10,147 bases of DNA from Acidimicrobiales bacterium (GTDB lineage Bacteria > Actinomycetota > Acidimicrobiia > Acidimicrobiales > Palsa-688), in assembly GCA_030039575.1 (NCBI GenBank), contig JASHVH010000043.1, forward strand, positions 1-10,147, in the 5' to 3' direction. Below, in pieces: positions 5,305-10,147 of this stretch (positions within the stretch are counted from its first letter, which is position 1; every line of letters begins with the position of its first letter). The notes beneath the pieces were generated by a model. That model was given only the letters and a program-made list of their open reading frames with translations. It was not told the origin of the DNA and searched no databases. Position numbers and translations under genes: made by a program.

Positions 5305-6864
5305 TCACGCCGGGCCGGGCACGGGCTGAGGGGTGGTCGTCGGGGGTGCCTCGACGGCCTGGCGGTGGGCGAAATCCCGGCTCCGGATGAGCAGCACAGA
5401 GAAGACGGCACCAACCAGCGCCAGCGCCCCCGTAACATACAAAAGGTCGTTTATGCCGCTCGCGAAGCTGGATTTGACGGCGCCTTCCAGTTGCCCGTGG
5501 AGCGCCTTGGGGACGGCGTTGAAGGCGGCACTGGTTTGGCCTTGGCGCACGGCGTTGATGATCTGTTCGGCATGGGCCTTCAGCTGCGGCACTGGCGCCA
5601 AGAGCCGGCCGAGGGCATGTCTCAGCGAAGAAGTGAAGATCGTGCCCAGCGCCGCGATGCTCACGGCAATGCCGATCTGGCGGAAAGTCGTGTTCACTCC
5701 GGAAGCCATTCCGGCCCGCTGAGGTTCGACCACGCCGATCGCCGTTGATGCCAGCGGCGGGTTCACGAAGCCGGCTCCGGCCCCCGAAATGATGAAGCCA
5801 GGAGCCAAATGCGTCCACGAACTGGTGCCGCTCAGACCCGTCATGAGGAACAGACCTACCCCCACTAGGACCAGGCCGGGGCCGATCAACCACCGGACCG
5901 GTACGTGCTCGCTCAGACGTCCGGCCAAAGTTGCGGTGACCAGCGTCGGGCCGCTTATCAGCAGCAAGCGCAGGCCCGTCTGGAGGGCTGAGTAACCAAG
6001 CGCGTACTGGAGGTACAGAACGAGGTAGAGGAGCATCGCAAAGAGCGAGCCGTTCATGCAGAAGGCAGCAATCAGGCCGCCATCGAAGGTGGGGACACGA
6101 AACAGGGCCAGGTCGAACATCGGGTCCTTAACCCTGGCCTCAGCGACCGCGAAACCGACCAACAGGATCCCTCCCAATACCAGGCAGATCACGACCCCGG
6201 CATCACCCCAGCTGGTTTCGCCCGCCCTAATGAGGCCATAGACCAGACTGATCAGTCCCGCCGTCAGCAGGGCAAACCCGGTCCAGTCCGGCCGTCCCGG
6301 GTCAGCGGCGCGCGATTCGTCGACCCGCCACCATGTGATGGCGACCGCAACCACACCAATGGGAACGTTCACCAAGAAGATGGCTCGCCAGCTGATGCCG
6401 GTGGTGATCGCTCCCCCGAGTATCGGGCCAAGCGATACTGCCACTCCCGTGATAGCACCCCACACCCCGAACGCCACCCCGCGGTCCTTACCTCGGAAGC
6501 TTTGACCGAGAAGGGCCAACGACGTGGCGAACATGATGGCCCCGCCGATCCCCTGCCCGCTCCGGGACAGGATCAGCATCAAGGGATCCTGGGCCAGGCC
6601 GCACAGGAGCGAACCCAGTGTGAAGACGATGAGGCCGACGATAAAGAGCAGCCTCCTACCGTACCGGTCGGCCAGGACCCCGGCGGTAAGGAGCAGCGAC
6701 GCCAGCGTGAGGGCGTAGGCATCGATGACCCACTGGATCTGGCCGAAGGTGGCGTGCAGCCCGCGCTGAATATTGGGGATGGCGACGATGACGATAGTTA
6801 CGTCCAGCAGCAGCATGAACGTGCCGACACAGACGGCCAGCAGCGTCCACCACTTCTTTTCCAT
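5305..6864 (-). CDS. DHA2-family (EmrB/QacA-type) MFS exporter, 14 membrane helices
   Basis: This 519-residue proton-driven multidrug efflux protein sits in the cytoplasmic membrane. The N-terminus MEKKWWTLLAVCVGTFMLLLDVTIVIVAIP carries the DHA2 motif D1 (LDxTIVxVAxP) in TM1. Motif A, GVLADRYGRR, follows TM2. Motif C appears as SLGPILGGAI, followed by SWRAIFLVNVPIG, typical of the 14-helix subfamily. The C-terminal half keeps RAGMASGVNTTFRQIG, and the protein ends in a Pro/Thr-rich cytoplasmic tail. The ATG at 6864 was chosen because it starts immediately before TM1 and has AGAGG seven bases upstream. The frame stays open to an ATG at 7095, but the extra 77 residues are Arg/Gly-rich and unlike the family. 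No MarR/TetR regulator or fusion partner is adjacent. The substrate is not predictable. Confidence 0.93.
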   Translation of the reverse strand: MEKKWWTLLAVCVGTFMLLLDVTIVIVAIPNIQRGLHATFGQIQWVIDAYALTLASLLLTAGVLADRYGRRLLFIVGLIVFTLGSLLCGLAQDPLMLILSRSGQGIGGAIMFATSLALLGQSFRGKDRGVAFGVWGAITGVAVSLGPILGGAITTGISWRAIFLVNVPIGVVAVAITWWRVDESRAADPGRPDWTGFALLTAGLISLVYGLIRAGETSWGDAGVVICLVLGGILLVGFAVAEARVKDPMFDLALFRVPTFDGGLIAAFCMNGSLFAMLLYLVLYLQYALGYSALQTGLRLLLISGPTLVTATLAGRLSEHVPVRWLIGPGLVLVGVGLFLMTGLSGTSSWTHLAPGFIISGAGAGFVNPPLASTAIGVVEPQRAGMASGVNTTFRQIGIAVSIAALGTIFTSSLRHALGRLLAPVPQLKAHAEQIINAVRQGQTSAAFNAVPKALHGQLEGAVKSSFASGINDLLYVTGALALVGAVFSVLLIRSRDFAHRQAVEAPPTTTPQPVPGPA

Positions 6865-6883
6865 GCTTAGGCCTCTGACACCC

Positions 6884-6889
6884 AATATA
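6884..6889 (-). promoter_or_regulatory. Candidate -10 box of the exporter gene
   Basis: On the minus strand TATATT lies 19 bases before the ATG at 6864. A start about seven bases downstream would leave a 13-base leader that still contains AGAGG (6872-6876). No matching -35 hexamer is visible at 16-18 bases, so this may need an activator or be a chance AT-rich run in GC-rich DNA. Confidence 0.35.
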
Positions 6890-6935
6890 GAGTTCCCCGA
6901 ACCTCGGCAGCGGTAACAGTCTGGCGGCAACCAGG

Positions 6936-6960
6936 CCTCTTCCCCTCCTCTTCCCCTCCT
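6936..6960. repeat. 11-base pyrimidine tandem repeat
   Basis: CCTCTTCCCCT occurs twice head to tail (6936-6946 and 6947-6957), followed by a third partial CCT. The stretch is pure C and T on the plus strand. It lies in the divergent region upstream of the exporter promoter, where it could be a slippage-prone spacer. It might also belong to non-coding leader sequence. Confidence 0.6.
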
Positions 6961-7207
6961 CAGGGCCCGCCCGTTGGGCGCTCGGGGGCTGAAAGAGATC
7001 TGGTCGACCGCGCCCCGGGACCTGCTGGGCCCTGAGGAGGCGAGCCTCCAGACCCCCGCTTCTCCGGCCACTTCTCGAAGTTGTGTTGCCGACATCGAAA
7101 CTTCTCACAAATCTCAGGTCTTTGCTGAGGTGTAGCCTTCGCGCCGCCTGACGAACGTATGCCACATAGTCGTCAGAAGGGAGGCCGGGCACAGAGCCAC
7201 AACACGG

Positions 7208-7360
7208 GTGCGACTAGCCGGGGAGGCTGAAGCCGCTGCCGAGTTCGCCATCGGGTACGCTTACGCCGCGAGCGATGAGGCCGAGTATGCCGTCCTGGAA
7301 GCTATCCGTGCCCGGGCGAACGCCGGCGACCGGGCCGGCGCCTGCAGTCGTCCCGTCTGA
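7208..7360 (+). pseudogene. Coding-like remnant or very small gene, Ala/Glu-rich helix
   Basis: The frame is open from 7136 to the TGA at 7358-7360. From 7223 it reads like real protein: EAEAAAEFAIGYAYAASDEA, then EYAVLEAIRARANAGDRAG. Most codons here end in G or C and the pattern is that of a regular Ala/Glu helix. It resembles the C-terminal part of small actinobacterial coiled-coil proteins, but I cannot name a family. The only usual start is GTG at 7208, with no good ribosome site; a GGGAGG at 7179-7184 is too far away. It is therefore either a truncated gene or a tiny one. Its last 86 bases overlap the annotated beginning of the large membrane protein in another frame. That casts doubt on the true start of that protein. 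Confidence 0.35.
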
Positions 7361-9875
7361 CGCCGCGGTTGACAACGTTGGCTACGACGGAGCACATGCC
7401 CATGACGAGCCACAAACTCGTGCCGTAATCGAGGCTCTCCCGGCCTCACCCCGCGTGCGTCGGGCGAGCGACGCTTTGCTGCTGCTGGCAGCGTTGGCGG
7501 TCCTGGTCGGGGCCCAGTTATTGGCCGGGCTGGCGCACGTCGGCGTGCGGGTCACCGAGCACGCCTTCCTGGAGTCGATCGTCACTCTACCGGCCGCCCT
7601 TCGCGACTGGCTGAGCGCGCTAGCTCAGCTCGCGGCTGTCCTGTTCCCGGTGGGATTTATCGCCGCGCTCGTGGGGGGCAGGCGCTTCAGCCTTACGGCA
7701 CGCGCGCTGCTGGCTGCATTGGCCGGCACGAGCGCCGGCGTGCTGGTGTCGCGCGTGTTCCTGGCACCGTCGCACCCGGCTACATGGGCTCACCTGCTCG
7801 TCGGGAGAGGAGGGGTGTTCGCCGTCACTTTCCCGCCCGTAGCTTGGCTTTCGGGCGCCATCGCCATGCTCACCGTTGTGACCCCCGAGGTGTCTCGAAG
7901 GTGGCGAGTAGCCCTGTGGTGGGTGGCGGCGGCGGCCAGCCTGCTGGAGGTGGTCGTGGGAGGCTTCCTCCCCATCGATACCGTTGTCGCGGCGGCGCTC
8001 GGAGTTTGCGTCGGCTGCGTAGTCCTCCTGGCGTTCGGTGGCCCGACCAGCAGGCCCACCCCCGAACAGGTGGCTGCCGCTCTGGGGGATTGTGGTTTCG
8101 AACTGTCCGTGCTGAAGGAGACGGCCAAGGGGGCCTCCGGCCCGGCGATGTTCACGGCCACCACCGCGGACGGGGGCACGCTCAGCGTAAAGGTCCTGGC
8201 GACTGAGGACCGAGACCGCGACCGGCTTACCCGCCTCTACCGATGGCTGCTAATGCGAGACCCCGAGGACGACCGGGCCGGGCCAACTGTCGAGTCTGCT
8301 GCCGAGCATGAAATGCTGGCGATGGTCACGGCCGCGAGAGCGGGTGCCCGGGTGCCTGAGCCCGTAGTGGCGTATCCCGTGGCCGGCCGCCGAGGGTCGC
8401 GGGGCGCGCTGGTCGCCTGGGCCGATGTGGGCGGCCGGAGCCTGGGTGCGGTCGAGCCCGAGGCTGTTTCTGACACGGTCCTGGCTGACCTTTGGCGCAG
8501 CGTCGCCGTTTTACAAAAGCACAAGCTGGCGCACCGGCTATTACGCACTGACAACATCCTCGTGGACAACAACGACCAGGCTTGGCTGGTTGGCCTTTCA
8601 CTGGGTGAGCTCGGCGCCACCGCCCGCCAGCTCGACATCGACATAGCCGAGCTGCTTGTTTCCCTTTCGGTACAGGTGGGGGTGGGCCGAGCCGTCTCGT
8701 CGGCGGTGGCGGGGCTAGGGGCGCCGGCGATGGAGCGCGCCGAGCCGTACGTCCAACCGCTAGCGGTGTCTGGTTCTACCAGGGGTAAGGCCCGGGCCTT
8801 TGACCGGGCCACGGCGTCTGAAGCGGGCGGCGGCCGGGCCCAGCATGTCCTCAGGCCGGGTGGCCGGGCCGACGTCTTCCGAGACGTGAGGGCCGAGGTG
8901 GCGACGGCGACCGGGACCCCTCCGGCTCGGCCGGAGCAGCTCTCCCGGTTCACATGGAAGAGGTTGCTGGCACTGCTCGGCGCCTTTGTCGTCATTTACG
9001 TCGTGCTGCCGCAGTTGGCCAACTTCGGCGCGGCTCTCCGGGCCCTGGAAAATGCCGACTGGTGGTGGATCCTGGCCGCGCTGCCAGCGGTATTTGTGGC
9101 CGAAACCTTCTCGACACTGCTGCAATTGGGGGCCATCCCGGCAGAACTGCCGTTCCGGCCAACCTACACAGTGCAGTTCGGCGGCGCTTTCCTCAACAAG
9201 GTGACACCCAGCGGCGTGGGCGGGATGGCCCTCAGTTTTCGGTACTTGCAAAAGGCAGGCGTCGACTCCGGAGCGGCCACCGGCTCGGTGGGCCTGCAAG
9301 CGATTGTCACCACTGGGGCCAGTATCGTCCTGGCGGCCGCCTTCCTGGCGGCCACCGGCCGGAAGACCTCGGCTCACTTCAGCCTCCAAGGCCACGAGTG
9401 GGTGTTCCTCGTCATAGCTGGTGTCCTGATCGCCCTCGCCCTTTTCTGCCTCACGCCGCCCGGGAGGCGTCTTTTTCGGGAGAAAGTGTGGGGGTTCCTG
9501 CGCTCCGCGGGTAACACAGTGGCCGCCGTGGCCAAGAGCCCGCGTCATGTCTCGTTAATTTCGGCGGGCGGTCTCGGGTGGCCCATGACCGAGGTGGTCG
9601 CGTTCGCCCTTTGTGTCCACGCCGTCGGCGGCACTCTCCCCTTCGTCCAGGTAGCCGCCATTTACCTGGGCGGCAATTTAGTGGCCAGCATTGCGCCCGT
9701 GCCGGGCGGGTTGGGAGCGCTCGAGGCCGCCCTGGTCGCCGGGCTTTCCGGGCTCGGGATGCCCGTGGGCGCGGCCGCTTCGGCCGTGCTCGTGTACCGG
9801 TTGCTGACGTTCTGGCTAACGATCCCTCTCGGCTGGGTCGCCTTGAAGTTGGCTGAACGACGAGGCTACGTCTGA
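7275..9875 (+). CDS. Three-part membrane protein: PAP2-like region, kinase-like domain, LPG-synthase (UPF0104/AglD-type) transmembrane domain
   Basis: This 866-residue protein has three parts. Residues about 65-255 form six hydrophobic spans. FPPVAWLSGAIAML (186-199) and GGFLPIDTVVAAALG (229-243) align with the FPSGH and GxHxPxDVxxGxxLG motifs of PAP2 phosphatases, but the catalytic residues are missing. Residues 260-500 resemble a protein kinase/ABC1-like fold: the ATP lysine is Lys306 in LSVKVLAT, and the catalytic loop is LAHRLLRTDNILV, where Leu422 replaces the Asp of HRD. AWLVGLS stands where DFG should be. Residues 560-862 are the lysylphosphatidylglycerol-synthase membrane domain, with NKVTPSGVGGMALSFRYL, APVPGGLGALEAAL and VLVYRLLTFWLTIPLGW. 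This domain is linked to flipping or transfer of lipid-linked groups, so a cell-envelope lipid role is likely. The ATG at 7275 is the longest start and has no good ribosome site. GTG at 7308 or 7455 (just before the first helix) are alternatives. Confidence 0.85.
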   Translation: MRPSMPSWKLSVPGRTPATGPAPAVVPSDAAVDNVGYDGAHAHDEPQTRAVIEALPASPRVRRASDALLLLAALAVLVGAQLLAGLAHVGVRVTEHAFLESIVTLPAALRDWLSALAQLAAVLFPVGFIAALVGGRRFSLTARALLAALAGTSAGVLVSRVFLAPSHPATWAHLLVGRGGVFAVTFPPVAWLSGAIAMLTVVTPEVSRRWRVALWWVAAAASLLEVVVGGFLPIDTVVAAALGVCVGCVVLLAFGGPTSRPTPEQVAAALGDCGFELSVLKETAKGASGPAMFTATTADGGTLSVKVLATEDRDRDRLTRLYRWLLMRDPEDDRAGPTVESAAEHEMLAMVTAARAGARVPEPVVAYPVAGRRGSRGALVAWADVGGRSLGAVEPEAVSDTVLADLWRSVAVLQKHKLAHRLLRTDNILVDNNDQAWLVGLSLGELGATARQLDIDIAELLVSLSVQVGVGRAVSSAVAGLGAPAMERAEPYVQPLAVSGSTRGKARAFDRATASEAGGGRAQHVLRPGGRADVFRDVRAEVATATGTPPARPEQLSRFTWKRLLALLGAFVVIYVVLPQLANFGAALRALENADWWWILAALPAVFVAETFSTLLQLGAIPAELPFRPTYTVQFGGAFLNKVTPSGVGGMALSFRYLQKAGVDSGAATGSVGLQAIVTTGASIVLAAAFLAATGRKTSAHFSLQGHEWVFLVIAGVLIALALFCLTPPGRRLFREKVWGFLRSAGNTVAAVAKSPRHVSLISAGGLGWPMTEVVAFALCVHAVGGTLPFVQVAAIYLGGNLVASIAPVPGGLGALEAALVAGLSGLGMPVGAAASAVLVYRLLTFWLTIPLGWVALKLAERRGYV

Positions 9876-9958
9876 GGACGCAGCCACCGGCGCCGAAGGG
9901 CCGTCCCCCTACGGCGCGCCCACAGCCAAATGCGGCCTCGCCCGTCGCGTGAGCGATG

Positions 9959-9980
9959 AAAAATGGCCCTAACTGGGGCC
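9959..9980 (-). terminator. Short hairpin with T-run on the minus strand
   Basis: On the minus strand GGCCC-CAGTTA-GGGCC forms a five-pair GC stem and is followed at once by ATTTTT. This is a compact intrinsic-terminator layout for a minus-strand gene entering from beyond the right edge. On the plus strand an A-run precedes the hairpin, so it would not terminate the large membrane-protein gene. Confidence 0.45.
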
Positions 9981-9992
9981 GAAAAAGCGTTG

Positions 9993-10039
9993 TGGGGCTG
10001 AAAAGATAACTGTAACCACACTTTGCAGCCCCAGATTTT
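9993..10039 (+). terminator. Long hairpin, probable terminator of the large membrane-protein gene
   Basis: TGGGGCTG (9993-10000) pairs perfectly with CAGCCCCA (10026-10033). After one mismatch, AAAG (10002-10005) pairs with CTTT (10021-10024), leaving a 15-base loop. GATTTT follows at 10034-10039. The position, about 120 bases after the stop at 9875, and the trailing T-run suit an intrinsic terminator, though the leader from the stop codon is long. Confidence 0.5.
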
Positions 10040-10087
10040 CCAACCGGTCTCAAGCTGGCGGCGGCCGACTGAGCGAAGAGAGCTCCC

Positions 10088-10105
10088 GGACCGGGGCTAG
10101 AGGCC
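10088..10105. repeat. GC hairpin near the right edge
   Basis: AGCTCC and GGGGCT pair (one G-T wobble) around a CGGACC loop. No T-run follows. The rest of bases 10040-10147 shows no open frame or RNA gene that I recognise, so the hairpin may belong to a leader or to an RNA cut by the window end. Confidence 0.25.
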
Positions 10106-10147
10106 GCACAATAATTCGGACTGCTCCCAGAGCCCTTTGGCCAGGCC

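Larger units (their letters stand above)
6865..7274. other. Divergent region between the exporter and the large membrane protein
   Basis: The two flanking genes are transcribed away from each other, so both promoters should be here. It holds the candidate exporter -10 box, the pyrimidine tandem repeat and, on the right, a plus-strand frame that looks coding (7136-7360). Minus-strand open frames across it are Arg/Gly-rich and I do not accept them as genes. No clear promoter for the plus-strand gene was found. Confidence 0.5.

Noticed and set aside
6865-7095. N-terminal extension of the exporter frame up to 7095
   Set aside because: The 77 extra residues are Arg/Gly/Ser-rich and unlike DHA2 proteins. 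The ATG at 6864 has a ribosome site and begins right before TM1.
7369-7374. Perfect TTGACA -35 box
   Set aside because: No -10-like hexamer lies at 16-18 bases (GCACAT at 17), and the position is inside the annotated coding frame with no suitable start codon at the right distance.
8237-8995. 252-residue open frame antisense to the large membrane protein
   Set aside because: It has a Ser/Thr/Ala/Arg-rich composition typical of antisense frames in GC-rich genes and no family features.
9451-10053. 200-residue minus-strand open frame at the right side
   Set aside because: It is mostly antisense to the conserved LPG-synthase domain, Arg/Pro-rich, and runs through two hairpins.

Overview
The window is GC-rich, densely coded DNA. 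Its codon use strongly prefers G or C at third positions, starts are often GTG, and Shine-Dalgarno sites of the AAGGAGG type occur. The gene set is an FtsH with an extended proline-rich N-terminus, a VOC protein with a C-terminal helical tail, an epoxide hydrolase with an EHN domain, a DHA2 MFS exporter and a large PAP2-like/kinase-like/LPG-synthase membrane protein. This points to an actinobacterial chromosome, possibly Acidimicrobiia, Thermoleophilia or a related soil or freshwater lineage. That placement is inferred from protein style, not from a marker gene. I see no rRNA, tRNA, CRISPR array, insertion sequence or phage gene.

Layout. Bases 1-1463 hold a minus-strand pair: a VOC (glyoxalase-fold) protein whose stop overlaps the GTG start of ftsH, which runs off the left edge. 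Bases 1464-1769 are mostly non-coding but contain a strong ribosome site and a 19-codon reading frame (1714-1773). That frame ends in an ATGA overlap with a 91-residue acidic coiled-coil protein (1770-2045, plus). A GC hairpin lies between this gene and the convergent minus-strand group at 2164-4918. In transcription order the group is a HAD-superfamily protein with atypical catalytic motifs, an epoxide hydrolase and a Bax-inhibitor-1 family membrane protein. The last two are tightly linked. A plausible leaderless promoter sits directly in front of the HAD gene. Bases 4919-5304 carry no intact gene, but hold a possible flavodoxin-fold oxidoreductase fragment and an inverted repeat. Bases 5305-6864 (minus) encode a 14-helix DHA2 drug exporter. 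The divergent region 6865-7274 contains a pyrimidine tandem repeat and an open frame that looks coding but lacks a good start; it continues to 7360, under the beginning of the next gene. Bases 7275-9875 (plus) encode an 866-residue three-part membrane protein. The last 270 bases hold two hairpins that look like terminators on opposite strands.

How the genes may work together. The HAD, epoxide hydrolase and BI-1 genes look co-transcribed, and the VOC and ftsH genes look translationally coupled. Envelope protein quality control (FtsH), a membrane ion-leak protein (BI-1), small-molecule detoxification (VOC, epoxide hydrolase) and export (MFS) suggest a loose stress and detoxification neighbourhood, but no single pathway is evident. 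The most unusual items are the catalytically degenerate PAP2/kinase/LPG-synthase fusion, the micro-ORF coupled to the 91-residue protein, and the HAD protein lacking two of its usual acidic residues.
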